Shown: piece by piece, positions 34,832 to 44,774 of the stretch
How positions within the stretch are numbered: position 1 is the stretch's first letter
Layout of the letters: each line of letters begins with the position of its first letter
Assembly: GCF_016735695.1 (NCBI RefSeq)
Contig: NZ_JAERQD010000024.1
Span: 1-64,000 of the forward strand
DNA: 64,000 bases
Direction: 5' to 3'
Source: Microvirga zambiensis WSM3693
GTDB taxonomy: Bacteria; Pseudomonadota; Alphaproteobacteria; Rhizobiales; Beijerinckiaceae
Program-made: the position numbers and the translations under genes
Notes under the pieces: model-generated
Database searches by the model: none
What the model was told of the DNA's origin: nothing
Seen by the model: the letters and a program-made list of their open reading frames with translations, nothing else

Positions 34832-35120
34832 TCGCAACAGGGATCCGGTGACTTTTACTTTCGACGGAATTCCGATTACCGCATTGGCGGGCGACAGCGT
34901 CGCTGCCGCACTCCTTGCAGCGGGGATCCGTGCCTGCCGCACGACGCCTGTTTCAGGTGCACCCCGAGGACCCTATTGCATGATGGGCGTCTGCTTCGAA
35001 TGTCTGGTCAGGATCGATGGCGTCGGCAATCGGCAGGGATGCCTTGTCCCCGTGCAGGAAGGGATGACGGTCGAAACACAGAAGGGTCCGCACGTCCTGT
35101 CGGCGGAGCTGGTGCCATGA
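34812..35120 (+). CDS. [2Fe-2S] subunit of a multi-subunit dehydrogenase (HcnA-like)
   Basis: A 102-residue ferredoxin-like subunit. Cys 56, 61, 64 and 77 (CMMGVCFEC ... GC) form the plant-type 2Fe-2S pattern. FDGIPITALAGDSVAAALLAAG is typical of the small subunits of HcnABC and sarcosine or hydroxyproline dehydrogenases. AGGAGGT lies four bases before the ATG. The stop overlaps the next start (ATGA), so it is co-translated with the NAD(P)/FAD subunit. Confidence 0.9.
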   Translation: MFRRAPDRNRDPVTFTFDGIPITALAGDSVAAALLAAGIRACRTTPVSGAPRGPYCMMGVCFECLVRIDGVGNRQGCLVPVQEGMTVETQKGPHVLSAELVP

Positions 35121-36628
35121 CATCCATCACAGGGGGCGAAGCGGCCCATACGGTCAAGAATCTCGCCGATGCCTATGACGTCATCGTCATCGGTGCTGGG
35201 CCTGCCGGGCTGTCCGCAGCAACGACGGTATCGACCCTTGGAGCGCGGACGCTCCTGGTCGACGAGAACCAGACGCCCGGTGGCCAGATCTACCGGTCCA
35301 TTCTCCTTGCACAGACAGCAGATCGTCAGCGTCTGGGAGAGGGCTACTGGCAGGGGCGCGAGATTGCCGAAACATTCCTTCGCTCGGGAGCTCAGTACGC
35401 GCCCGCAACGACGGCGTGGAGCATTGGGCCGGCAAATGATGAAGGGGGCCAGTTCATCGGCCATGAGGTCGGAGTCTCAACAGGGGGAACAGCGCGCCTG
35501 ATCAGCGCCAGACAGGTTGTACTCGCAACCGGTGCCCTTGAACGACCCTTTCCGATTGCGGGATGGACATTGCCCGGGGTCATGACGGCAGGCGCCGCCC
35601 AGATCGCGCTGAAGACATCGGGCCTCATTCCGGACGGGAGGGTGGTCATCGCCGGGACCGGACCACTTCTGTATCTCCTGGCCGCTCAGTTGATCGAAGC
35701 TGGCGCGATGGTCGCGGCGGTTCTCGATACGACGCCGAGACGCAATTGGCTGAAGGCATTGCGCCACCTGCCGACCTTCCTGACCTCGCCCTATGTCGTC
35801 AAAGGATTACGGCTCCTGCGAACGGTGCTGCGCCGCACGAAGGTGGTTCGGTGGGTCTCGGCCTTGTCGGCCGAAGGTACTGGAGAGCTGAAAGAGGTTG
35901 TGTGGACGGCAGGCGGGCAGGAGCATCGCATGCCAGCGGACCTGCTCCTGCTTCATCAGGGTGTCGTGCCGAATGTCAATTTCTCGAATGCGGCCGGCTG
36001 CAAGCATGTGTGGGATGAAACACAGCTCACTTTCCGACCACAGGTCGACGATTGGTACGAAACCTCTATTCCTGGAATTTCGATCGCTGGAGATGGTGCG
36101 GGAATTCGCGGTGCTGAAGCGGCGGCCCTCCAGGGCAAGCTGACAGGGCTCGGATGTGCGATCCGGCTTGGCTTGATCGGCGGTGAGGATCGCGATCGGC
36201 ATGCGTCCACGCTCAAGGTCCAGCTCACGAAAGTCACACGAGGCCGGGAATTTCTTGATGCCCTCTACCAACCTTCCAAGGCGTTCCGGGTGCCGCAGAA
36301 TCCTGAGACCATTGTCTGCCGCTGCGAGGAAGTCTCCGCCGCCCAGATCCGGGCATCAGTAAGCGCGGGCGCGATCGGTCCAAACCAGATGAAGGTGTTC
36401 CTACGGTCCGGCATGGGTCCGTGCCAGGGCCGGCTCTGCGGGCTGACCGTCACGGAACTGATTGCGGACGAACGCAGCGCGAGCCCTGACATGGTCGGTT
36501 ACTACCGGCTGCGATTCCCGATCAAGCCACTGAGGCTGCGCGAACTGGCTTCGTTGCCACAGTCGGATGCGGCCAAAGTCGCGGTCCTGGCCGACCTGGC
36601 CGACACACACCATTCGAAGGTCAACTAA
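35117..36628 (+). CDS. FAD/NAD(P)-binding dehydrogenase subunit with BFD [2Fe-2S] domain (HcnB/OoxA-like)
   Basis: A 503-residue subunit with an N-terminal FAD motif (DVIVIGAGPAGLSAATTV), a second nucleotide site (GRVVIAGTGPLLYLLAAQLIEAG) and the FAD end motif GISIAGDGAGIRGAEAA. The C-terminal BFD-like domain has PETIVCRCEEVSAAQI and GMGPCQGRLCG, four Cys for a second 2Fe-2S cluster. Long upstream in-frame starts lie inside the previous gene and were rejected. Homologues carry electrons from the substrate-oxidising subunit to the respiratory chain. Confidence 0.9.
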   Translation: MTSITGGEAAHTVKNLADAYDVIVIGAGPAGLSAATTVSTLGARTLLVDENQTPGGQIYRSILLAQTADRQRLGEGYWQGREIAETFLRSGAQYAPATTAWSIGPANDEGGQFIGHEVGVSTGGTARLISARQVVLATGALERPFPIAGWTLPGVMTAGAAQIALKTSGLIPDGRVVIAGTGPLLYLLAAQLIEAGAMVAAVLDTTPRRNWLKALRHLPTFLTSPYVVKGLRLLRTVLRRTKVVRWVSALSAEGTGELKEVVWTAGGQEHRMPADLLLLHQGVVPNVNFSNAAGCKHVWDETQLTFRPQVDDWYETSIPGISIAGDGAGIRGAEAAALQGKLTGLGCAIRLGLIGGEDRDRHASTLKVQLTKVTRGREFLDALYQPSKAFRVPQNPETIVCRCEEVSAAQIRASVSAGAIGPNQMKVFLRSGMGPCQGRLCGLTVTELIADERSASPDMVGYYRLRFPIKPLRLRELASLPQSDAAKVAVLADLADTHHSKVN

Positions 36629-36643
36629 ACAAGGAAAATCCAA

Positions 36644-36988
36644 GTGACTGAGCGGCATATTCAAACGCCAATCATGCATCGCGTCGTCGTGCACAACGGA
36701 CTTGTCTTCGTCGGCGGGACGGTCGCCGACGATATGTCGGCTGGACTAGAGGGGCAGACGGAACAGATCCTCGCCAAGTTCGACGAGTATCTCATGACGG
36801 CTGGCACGGACAAAACCCGTCTGCTGTCTGCAACCATCTTCCTGACAGATCTCAACCGAAAAGTCGAAATGGATGCGGCCTGGAAGCGATGGCTGTCTCC
36901 GGAGAATTTCCCTGCCCGGGCCACTGTAGGCGTTGCCGATCTTGGCGAAGATACTCTGGTCGAGATCATGATCACGGCCGCGGGCTAA
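36644..36988 (+). CDS. RidA-family enamine/imine deaminase
   Basis: A 114-residue RidA/YjgF/UK114 protein. Landmarks are VHNGLVFVGGTVADD, GQTEQILAKFDEYL and NFPARATVGVADLGEDTLVEIMI, with the catalytic Arg in PARATVGV. It starts with GTG after AAGGA. RidA proteins hydrolyse reactive imines released by amino-acid oxidation, so its place after an amine dehydrogenase is biochemically coherent. Confidence 0.9.
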   Translation: MTERHIQTPIMHRVVVHNGLVFVGGTVADDMSAGLEGQTEQILAKFDEYLMTAGTDKTRLLSATIFLTDLNRKVEMDAAWKRWLSPENFPARATVGVADLGEDTLVEIMITAAG

Positions 36989-37440
36989 ATCAGACAAATA
37001 CTCGTCGGGCGGATCCACACATCAACCCGATACTGCTGCGCCCGTATTGAACTGAGGCCCGAACACGTCGCATGCGTACTGGTAAAAGTTCCGGTGCTGG
37101 GCCTTTCGCTAGGACGTTCCGCGGTTGTCCGCAGCGCGCGTTGAATCTTCGCTGCACTTGGAGTACTATTGCAGCGTGTCGTTGCAACCGGCATCACGAA
37201 ATTCGCCCTGACAGTGAGCTCCGCACAGCTACCTCTGGCAGGGCGTTTTCGTTTGGGCAGCGTTGACCGCACACGGCTCGTTGCCTATCGCATATGTGGG
37301 CCATTGTTCCTCTTGGACCGCAGCCGCCTCGGTTGAGATGTCCAAGCAAGTGGCAGCAGCGCTGCGAGCTCAGTGTATCGCCGCAAGACTGCCGATCAAG
37401 CACGTCTTCCGGAGCCACATGCCCGTCGCGCACGTGCTAT
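36989..37440. other. Intergenic interval with no supported gene
   Basis: About 450 bases with short overlapping frames on both strands. The frame from 37263 (AYVGHCSSWTAAASVEMSKQ, FRSHMPVAHVLFRRLLC) is protein-like but lacks a ribosome binding site and a recognised family. It may be a remnant. Confidence 0.35.
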
Positions 37441-38106
37441 TCAGGCGACTGTTGTGCGCTCGTCCCATTCATCCTCATTGAGCGGGTGGAGGTCGCGAAC
37501 CATGTGATGGAGGCGGGAGGTATCGAGATGAGTGTAGACTTGGGTGGTCTCGATACCGGCATGGCCGAGAAGCTCCTGCAGGACGCGTAGATCGGTGCCG
37601 CCGGAATGCATGTGGGTGGCAAAGGCATGACGCAACACATGTGGTGACACCCGCTTCGGATTGGCCAATCCTGCCGCGACAGCAGCTTCCTTGATTTCCT
37701 TCAGAGCCGCTTGGCGCGTCAGCGCCTTCGTGCCGTTGCGAACCGAATGGAACAGCCACTGGCTCCGCTTGCCGCCAGAATACGCGCTGGCCAGCCTCTG
37801 CCACTGTGCAATGGCCTCGATGGCTCGGTCGTGGAGCGGGACGAGGCGCTGCTTGTCGCCTTTGCCGCGCACCAAGAGCATGCGGGTGCCAGGCGGCGCC
37901 GCGTCGGATGGCAGGGACAGAGCCTCGCTGATGCGCATGCCCGAGGCATAGAGGGTCTCGAACAGAGCAGCCCTGCGGGCATAGCAGACCATCGTGGCCC
38001 CTTGGACCGTCTCGCCGATCGGCGCGGGTTGCCTTTCCCAGCCAGTGCCCCAAACCGATCCTGACGTCACCGCCCTTGATGAGAGGCCACCACCGATGAG
38101 CTCCAC
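37441..38106 (-). pseudogene. Tyrosine recombinase (XerD/integrase-like), N-terminally truncated
   Basis: The catalytic domain is whole: Arg in TLYASGMRISEALSL, Lys in RGKGDKQRLVPL, HVLRHAFATHM (His-x-x-Arg), and LLGHAGIETTQVYTHLD (His and the nucleophilic Tyr). The first 35-40 residues are unrelated, and the SAM-like core-binding domain (about 100 residues) normally in front is missing. The 221-residue frame overlaps the start of a broken CYTH gene on the other strand. It probably marks the end of a lost integrative element. Confidence 0.75.
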
Positions 38107-38772
38107 CCGTTTCTTTCTGCTGGCCTCCGGCCTGGCCCGGCTGATCGAGCGGGAGAGGCCAGGCGACCGCGTCCGGCACGGCTATTTCCCTGAACATCCT
38201 GCCAGCAGCACGCATGTGCAGGTGACAGGCGATATCGGCTACCTCGTTCTGGCCTCTCGTGGATCGAAGGGGCCGGTTGAGGACGCTGCCAAGATTTCCG
38301 GGCGCGGGCCGAGGCCTTGCTCGAGCTGACCGCCGGACAGATCGAGTATCGGAGCATCGCCATCGATGTCAGCAATCATGCTGCCACCCTCCAGCGTTTC
38401 GTCACACCGGGACCGCTCGATCTGGTCAGTGTGGCGTTCAAACACGACAAGGCAGCGGGACAATTCCAGCCGCCGGCCTGGTTCGGTCCTGAGGTCTCGG
38501 CGGATCCGAGCTACCGGCTGCGTGCCATCGCCCTCGACGGGCTGCCCTCCGTGCCGGACGTGGAGGTGTCGAATGCGGCCCTCCACAGCCTGCTCGACGC
38601 CCTGGATCACCGGGATCAGGGGGCCGAACCGCACCTGACACGGCAGGCTCAGGTCCAGGCACGATCCGAGGCCTCCTGCGATGCCGATGACGAACAAGAA
38701 CTCGACGGTCTTACCATCGAGGATAGCGTGATCCGGGACCTCGCCCGCTCGCTGCAGCCATCGGGGCGCTGA
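38097..38772 (+). pseudogene. CYTH-domain protein, 5'-damaged and frameshifted
   Basis: The first part (FFLLASGLARLIERERPGDRVRHGY, THVQVTGDIGYLVLASRGSKGP, EDAAKIS) is in one frame. Near 38299 a missing base moves the rest (ALLELTAGQIEYRSIAIDV, LDLVSVAFKHDKAAGQF, LPSVPDVEVSNAALHSLLDAL) to another frame. The CYTH signature Glu-x-Glu-x-Lys at the N terminus is replaced by SSTRF, so even a frame-restored protein would lack its metal/triphosphate site. Confidence 0.65.
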
Positions 38773-38833
38773 GGCTTTCCGGGATGCCTTGGATCGCGTA
38801 GGGGAGGGTGCGCGTCCGCGCAGGACTTGGGGT

Positions 38834-38909
38834 GGGCCTGTAGCTCAATGGTCAGAGCCGGCCGCTCATAACGGTCTGGTTGGGGGTACAAGTCCCGCCA
38901 GGCCCACCA
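38834..38909 (+). tRNA. tRNA with CAU anticodon (Met or lysidine-type Ile2), atypical T arm
   Basis: Acceptor GGGCCTG pairs with CAGGCCC, followed by discriminator A and an encoded CCA. The D arm is GCTC/GAGC. The anticodon arm GGCCG-CTCATAA-CGGTC has anticodon CAU and pairs with one wobble. The T arm is unusual: stem GGGGG against CCCGC has a G-G mismatch and the loop is TACAAGT instead of TTCRANY. It may be a diverged or decaying copy. CAU reads Met, or Ile AUA if modified by TilS. Confidence 0.75.
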
Positions 38910-38962
38910 AATATAAGCCGAGGATTGAACCGATCGTCAGTCGGCCTCCGACGAGAACCGCA

Positions 38963-39106
38963 ATGAGCTACACCCTGATCCAGCTGGCCCCGGGCGCCTA
39001 TGACCTTTTCCTGGACGACCGCATCGTCGCCAGCGTGGTCCGGAGCGGCCTGCACCAGCCCTACACCTAGACTGCCGAGCTGCTGGAGGATTTGCCCAAG
39101 GGCTAG
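38963..39106 (+). pseudogene. Small hypothetical protein with internal TAG
   Basis: ATG 38963 opens YTLIQLAPGAYDLFLDDRIV, then TAG at 39068-39070, after which the same frame continues TAELLEDLPKG to a second TAG at 39104-39106. One base change in a TGG codon would produce the first stop. No family name is known to me. It lies directly after the tRNA. Confidence 0.45.
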
Positions 39107-39477
39107 CGGCCTTCACCGTTCCGGTAGATCGAACACAGTTTTCCGTCACTGAGGAGCTTTGCGCATGGCTCGGCCAACCATCCGTCAAGGCCAACAACCG
39201 AGGCACCGCATCTCAGGGCGTATGAGAGAGAAGTACCCCGGCCGATCGGGAGGTTTCCAACCCGATCGTGCCGGCGTCGCTCTTTCGACGGCATCCACCG
39301 AACATCTGCCTTAGCCGTTGCGGGATGAAGGACGTTAGCAATCGCGCGTGCCTATAGGGCAAGCTATTTTTGCTGTTACCAAACGTCTGGCTTCCAACCT
39401 AGCATTGTCGCTCAATGATAAGCTGCTGAGGAGGTGGAGGAATGCCTCCTTCGCTGCCTGGAGGCTCGGAGGAGACA
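39107..39477. other. Intergenic interval with no supported gene
   Basis: About 370 bases before the binding-protein gene. Only short frames without family features are seen. The promoter of the downstream operon must be here, but no clear boxes are visible. Confidence 0.4.
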
Positions 39478-41059
39478 ATGAGATTGTTCGCTCTTCTCAA
39501 AGCGGCAGTAATAACCGCTTCAGTCGTTACGGCGGCGCTTTCGTCCGCAGGCGGACGTGCTGCGGATCGTCCGGCAGATACATTTGTCGCTGCGTTCGCA
39601 GCCGAAAGCACAGTCCTCGATCCCACGAAACTCATCGCCGGCGTCGATCAGTATTATCTTTCCCAGATGTTCGAAACCCTCGTTCGTCCGGACCCGACCG
39701 GAAAAACTGTCAACTGGCTGGCCGAATCCTGGTCCCTGCAGGAAGAAAATGGCAAGACGGTCATCGACATCCACTTGCGCAAGAATGTGGTGTTCCACAA
39801 TGGCGATCCGATGACGAGCGCCGATTTCGAACTCTCGTTCCAGCGCTCGAAGGATCCCAAGATCTCACGCCAGCCACAACGGCAGGCAAAGGTCGAGCGC
39901 TTCGAAATCGTCGACGATCATCATTTCAAGATCCATTTTAGCGAGCCGGATGGCGCCTATATCGCCATGTACCTACAGCTCTACGCCATTCCCAAAAAGT
40001 ATTTCGCAAGTGTCGGCGAAGAAGGTTTCGCCAAGAATCCTGTTGGGACCGGGCCTTGGAAATTCATCTCCCGCACGTTGAAGGAGAATCTCAAGCTGAC
40101 GCGCTTCGAAAACTACTGGAACAATGAGCATGCGCCGAAGATCAAAAACCTCGAGATCAGAATCATCCCCGAGGATCTGACGCGAGTAGCCGCTTTCAAG
40201 AATGGCGAGGTGGACTGGATTGATGGTGTCCCACCCGCAATGGTCTCCGAGATCAAGGCTATGATAAGGTGTGAAGACGTTCAGTACCATCAGCGGCAAT
40301 CACCTCTATATCGATTTCCCGAGCTTCGATCCGAAGTCGCCATTTGCCAAGCGCGAAGTCCGGCAGGCGGTTGCTAGAGGCTTCGACCTCGATGCCATCA
40401 TCGCATCCGTGCTCTACGGCCAGGGCATCCGTTACAACGGGGTCGGGGTCGACAGCTCGACCTATGACAAGTCGCTGGCGAACTACACCTACGATCCTGC
40501 GGAAGCCAGAAAATTGCTAGCCAAGGCTGAATTTCCAAACGGCTTCGATACGCCCTGCTACAACCTCACAACCCAACGAGAACCCTATATCAAAGAGGTT
40601 GGAGAGGCGATTTACGCCTACTTGCAAACCATCGGCGTCCGCTGCCAGGTTCGGGGGCTGGAATACTCAGCCTGGCTCGACATGATACGTCGTAAGCCGA
40701 ATCATGCTCCTGACGGCATCATCTCGACGATGAGCGGACAGGGGATCCCCAGCGATCCGGCCAATGTCTGGGTCCTGCACCTGCATGAATACGTACCCGA
40801 AAGCGGACTGGGAGCCTTCTCCCTGACGAAGGACGACAAGGCCACCAAACTCGTCAAGCAATTGCAGGGCACGATGGCACCTGCGAAGCGCGCCGGCCTG
40901 ATCAAGGAAATTGGGCAGTACAAGCACGATATGGTGCTGGGCGGCATTCCGACCTATCAACCGGTCGTGACGCTTGCCTGGCGGGATAAGTTCGCCTTCA
41001 CGCCGTGGCCCTTCCCCGGATATTGGCGCGGCTTCCAGGAAGTATCGGCTGTTCCTTGA
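39478..41059 (+). pseudogene. Family-5 ABC substrate-binding protein, frameshifted
   Basis: Peptide/nickel-type receptor, about 527 residues if repaired. ATG 39478 with GGAGGA gives a signal peptide (LFALLKAAVITASVVTAALS) and reads through SWSLQEENGKTVIDIHLRKNV to GVPPAMVSEIKAM. At about 40262-40268 the frame changes by one base. It continues as KTFSTISGNHLYIDFPSF, VRQAVARGFDLDAII and PWPFPGYWRGFQEV in another frame, directly preceded by TAA. No permeases or ATPases accompany it. Loss of function or a sequence error are both possible. Confidence 0.8.
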
Positions 41060-41112
41060 CATTGCCAGCGAGCATGCCGTCGCAGCAAGCCTCCGATAGT
41101 GCGGAACAGAAT

Positions 41113-42812
41113 ATGTCGAGCGGCACTGCCTATGACCAAAGACTCGACCGTCTCTGGCGTGATAACTGGCCCCTGAATGTTCCGCGGGCCATGCGCTTCC
41201 CCATGGCCAACGCCCCATCCCCGACTATCTCGACCGATGGGCGGAACTTCACCCTGACAAGCCAGCGATCATCTATTATGGAACGGTGATCACCTTCGGA
41301 GAGCTGAAAACCCTATCTGACCGGTTTGCCTGGCTGCTGATCGAGCATGGGTTGCAGAGAAGCGACCGCGTCGCCGTATTCTTGCAGAACTGCCCGCAGT
41401 TCGTCATAGCGTTCCACGGCATTCCGAAAGCAGGCGGAGTCTATACGCCCATCAGCCCGATGTCGAAGTCGTTCGAACTGTCCCATCAGTTGAGCGATTC
41501 CGGTGCTCGGATGATTTTGGCCCAGGATCGCCTGGTGCGGCATGTGCGGGACGTGTGCGGCAATGTCGGTCTGGACGTCGTGTTTTCGACCTCACTCGCG
41601 GATATGTTGCCCGCAAGACCGGAACTCCCCCTGCACCGCGATATCAATTCCGAAAAGCTTTCCTGCCCGGATACAATCGATTTTGTCTCGGCACTTTCCG
41701 GCACCACCGGGATTGGGACTCTTCCGAGCCTGAGCCTCTCCGATACTGCAGCGCTCAATTATACGGGCGGCACAACCGGCATGCCGAAGGGCTGCGTGCA
41801 TTCGCACTCCAACATGCTCTATGCGGCGGCGTCCGGGCGTTTTCACGTCCGAGAGGATTTCGGTTCAGAAGTTCCGATGATCTTCGCGCCCCAATTTTGG
41901 ATTGCAGGAGAAAACACGAGTCTGCTGTCCCCCATGTTGGACGGCAATACCGTCGTCCTGCTTACGCGCTGGGATGCCGACGCGATTCTGAAGGCGATTC
42001 CACTCTACGGAGTCACGCAGATTTCATTGCCTGTCGATCTTGCCATCGAAGTGATTGATCGTGTTGATTTTGCGGATCATGACCTGTCGTCGCTGCGAAC
42101 AATCAGGGTCAACAGCCTGATGCGCAAGCTGACGCCGGAGCTGCGACAACGCTGGAAAACCGCGACGGGTCTTGCGCCTTACGAGGCCGCCTATGGGATG
42201 ACGGAAACCCATACCGGCAATTCCTTCACCGCCGGTATGCAGGATGACGATCTGGATCTGAACGCCCGGCCTATCTTCGCCGGCCTTCCCGTTCCTGAAA
42301 CGCGTTTCAAGATCGCGGATTTCGACACCGGCGAAACACTGCCGCTTGGTAGCGAAGGCGAAATTTGCTGCCTCACCCCTTCTGCGACCCTAGGGTATTG
42401 GCGGAACGACGAAGCCACAGCGGAACTCATCCGGGACGGGTGGATCCACACCGGCGATCTCGGCATGCTGAACGCCGACGGCTATCTGCATTACTTCGGC
42501 CGCAAGAGGGAAATGATCAAGGTCCGCGGCATGAGCGTATTTCCGGCTGAAATCGAAATGGTTCTCAGCCAGCATCCGGCGGTCCGCAGTGTCGCAGTCG
42601 TGCCACGGCCGGATGCCACGAAGGGTCAGGTTCCGGTTGCCTTCGTCATCCAGACGGAAGTGCCAATTGACGGGGATTTGCGCGCTTGGTGCACCGAGCG
42701 CCTTTCCAGCTTCAAGGTCCCGGAAATACGGTTCGTTAACAGTTTCCCGATGACCGGCACGGGCAAAATCAAGAAAGCCGTACTTGCCGAACTCGCAGCA
42801 CAGGACGACTGA
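41113..42812 (+). pseudogene. Acyl-CoA synthetase (AMP-forming), N-terminal frameshift
   Basis: ANL-superfamily ligase of about 566 residues if repaired. The open frame 41286-42812 holds the AMP motif LNYTGGTTGMPKGCVHSH, YEAAYGMTETHTGN, and WIHTGDLGMLNADGYLHYFGRKREMIKVRG, then the catalytic Lys in GTGKIKKAVL. Upstream, the matching N terminus (PDYLDRWAELHPDKPAIIYYG) is in this frame, but the true start (SSGTAYDQRLDRLWRDNW) is in another. One C appears to be missing from the CCCC run at 41199-41202. Internal initiation at 41286 would omit about 58 residues. It should activate a carboxylic acid for the crotonase next door. Confidence 0.8.
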
Positions 42813-42844
42813 ACAAACGCGTAGCGGCTGAGGGGGAGGGACCA

Positions 42845-43642
42845 ATGATAGAGGATAATGGCGACGGTCGCATTAATGTCGGCAACGAGGGATTTGTGAG
42901 GCTGATTGGCATAGACCGACCTGCCAAGCTCAACGGCGTTACGCCTAAGATGCTCCGCGAATATGCTGTGGCGATGACAGAGTTCGATCGCGATCCCGAG
43001 GCGCGATGCGCGCTCATTTATGCCGAGGGCGCGAACTTCACGGCGGGACTCGACCTTCCGAAGCTTGCCGAAGTCTGGGCACGGGGTGAATCCGTCTTTC
43101 CCAAAGGCCTGCTCGATCCCTGGAACCTGCGGCCGCCCTTCCGCCGCAAGCCGGTTGTGATGGCTATCAAAGGAATCTGCTTCACGGTCGGAGTCGAGAT
43201 GATGCTGTCGGCCGACATCGTCATCGCCGCTAACAACTGCCGCTTTAGCCAGATGGAAGTCAAGCGTGGCATCATGGCAGGTGGCGGAGCTACGATCCGG
43301 ATGGTCGAACGGGCGGGCTGGGGCAACGCCATGCGTTACCTTCTGACCGGTGACGAATGGGATGCAGAGACGTCGCTGCGTTTCAATTTCGTGCAGGAAG
43401 TGGTACCGGCTGGCCAGGAATTCACCCGCGCCAGGGAGATTGCCGTCAGGATTGTCGAGACCACAGCGCCCCTCGCCGTCGAGGCGACAATCGAGAATGC
43501 CAGAACTGCTTTGTTGGATGGGCCTGCTTCCGCCGTAACAGGATTCGACGCTATCAATCTTCGCCTCCGACGAACTGAGGACGCGAGGGAAGGCGTGGTC
43601 AGTTTTCGTGAGAAGCGGCCGCCAAAATTCAAGGGGCACTGA
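42845..43642 (+). CDS. Enoyl-CoA hydratase/isomerase-family protein (crotonase)
   Basis: A 265-residue crotonase-fold enzyme acting on a CoA thioester. The oxyanion-hole segments are YAEGANFTAGLDL and MAIKGICFTVGVEMMLSADIVIAA, and SQMEVKRGIMAGGGATIRM gives the usual acid/base region, although the typical Glu pair is not obvious, so isomerase, hydratase or hydrolase activity cannot be separated. GGAGGGA precedes the ATG. It follows the ligase by 32 bases. Confidence 0.88.
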   Translation: MIEDNGDGRINVGNEGFVRLIGIDRPAKLNGVTPKMLREYAVAMTEFDRDPEARCALIYAEGANFTAGLDLPKLAEVWARGESVFPKGLLDPWNLRPPFRRKPVVMAIKGICFTVGVEMMLSADIVIAANNCRFSQMEVKRGIMAGGGATIRMVERAGWGNAMRYLLTGDEWDAETSLRFNFVQEVVPAGQEFTRAREIAVRIVETTAPLAVEATIENARTALLDGPASAVTGFDAINLRLRRTEDAREGVVSFREKRPPKFKGH

Positions 43643-43955
43643 CTGGCCCCCTCGCAAACCGTTCGATAACTCAGTTCGATCAACGCCTCCGTAAAACTGA
43701 ACCCGCCAAGCATGCAGGCAAGCGTGAGGCTCTCATCAAGATTGATTTGCGCGTCACGCCCAATCTTGTGCCGTAGCCTTTAATAATGCCCTCGTCCCGA
43801 TTACAGACAGAAAGTGGCTGATCTCGTCCAATCCCAAGTGCCTTGGTGCGCCCACTTCCGGCTGCGAGGACTTATCTTACCAATGAGCTCAAAGTATGAA
43901 GGAACTGCAGTTCGCCGAGCAGCCTTTGCAGGTCAGGGGTGCTCAGGAGTTCACG
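43643..43955. other. Intergenic interval with no supported gene
   Basis: About 310 bases after the crotonase gene with no open frame of interest and no clear terminator. Confidence 0.4.
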
Positions 43956-44105
43956 ATGGTCAAAGCTGAGACCGACAATGACGCCCTGCTGGTCGATCAC
44001 GATCGCCCGATCCGGAAAGAGCCTCATTTCCTCCTCCAGCTGGCAGGCCTGGTTGTGTCGTTGGCTGTCATCGCAGCCGCCCTCATCTGGGCGAGCAATC
44101 TTTGA
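43956..44105 (+). CDS. Small single-pass membrane protein
   Basis: A 49-residue protein (MVKAETDNDALLVDHDRPIR, then a membrane segment LLQLAGLVVSLAVIAAALIW). CAGGAG lies seven bases before the ATG, which supports translation. The family is unknown. An opposing minus-strand frame covers it but lacks comparable signals. Confidence 0.5.
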   Translation: MVKAETDNDALLVDHDRPIRKEPHFLLQLAGLVVSLAVIAAALIWASNL

Positions 44106-44479
44106 CGCGGCTCTGGCTCGGGTGGTTGGGACAACGAACTCGAATTCAGGGGCACTGACACGTCGCTCCTGCACCCATTGACGCTCACGGCAGGGCACCC
44201 TTTGCCGGCCAGAAGGCGACTCCACTGCGGCCTGTCAACATCCGCAGGCCATCCGGAACCATCACTGCGCCGACAGAGCACACGATACTACGAGCACGAG
44301 GCGCCAGAACAGGATTCGCAGGGTCTCCCACGGCTTTTGGCTCGATCGGCGAAATAGACAGCGTCCTGTTCGCACAATTGCCACAAAATCGCGCTGCTCT
44401 GCACCATAGCGATCCTAAACCAGGGCGAGAGCATCGGGGCATTCATCGGCATCGTCATGCCGCCAACAAGAGTGTCTCA
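44106..44479. other. Intergenic interval with no supported gene
   Basis: About 370 bases. A minus-strand frame (44185-44442) is open but has no recognised motif. I see no RNA gene. Confidence 0.35.
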
Positions 44480-44704
44480 ATGCAAGCCTTGGATTCGATC
44501 GACAGCCGCACCCCGACAGTCACGCCCCCTCACTCAACCGATGCTGCACCAAACCAGTCACTGGCTCCCAGTGACCTGCAATGGCTGGGCGAGCGACTAC
44601 GAGTGGCCTATGGTCCAGTGGAGTCTCTGCTCCCAGCCCGATTGACAGCGCTTGTGGAGCGGCTCGCACGAAATGAGCTTCCAGAGAGAACCGTCCACGA
44701 TTGA
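44480..44704 (+). CDS. Small hypothetical protein with NepR-like tail
   Basis: A 74-residue protein. The first half is polar; the second half (LQWLGERLRVAYGPVESLL, PARLTALVERLA) resembles the helical core of NepR-type anti-sigma factors (LGRxLRxxYDxVVxEPxPDRFLxLLxxL), which sequester the general-stress sigma factor in alphaproteobacteria. The match is weak and the usual PhyR/EcfG neighbours are absent, so this is a tentative reading. AAGAG precedes the ATG. Confidence 0.4.
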   Translation: MQALDSIDSRTPTVTPPHSTDAAPNQSLAPSDLQWLGERLRVAYGPVESLLPARLTALVERLARNELPERTVHD

Positions 44705-44774
44705 TTGATTTTGCGGGTTGCATATTCAACCTACGAAGCCCTCTGTTCCATGCAGAGCGAAAAGGAGAAAGCCA

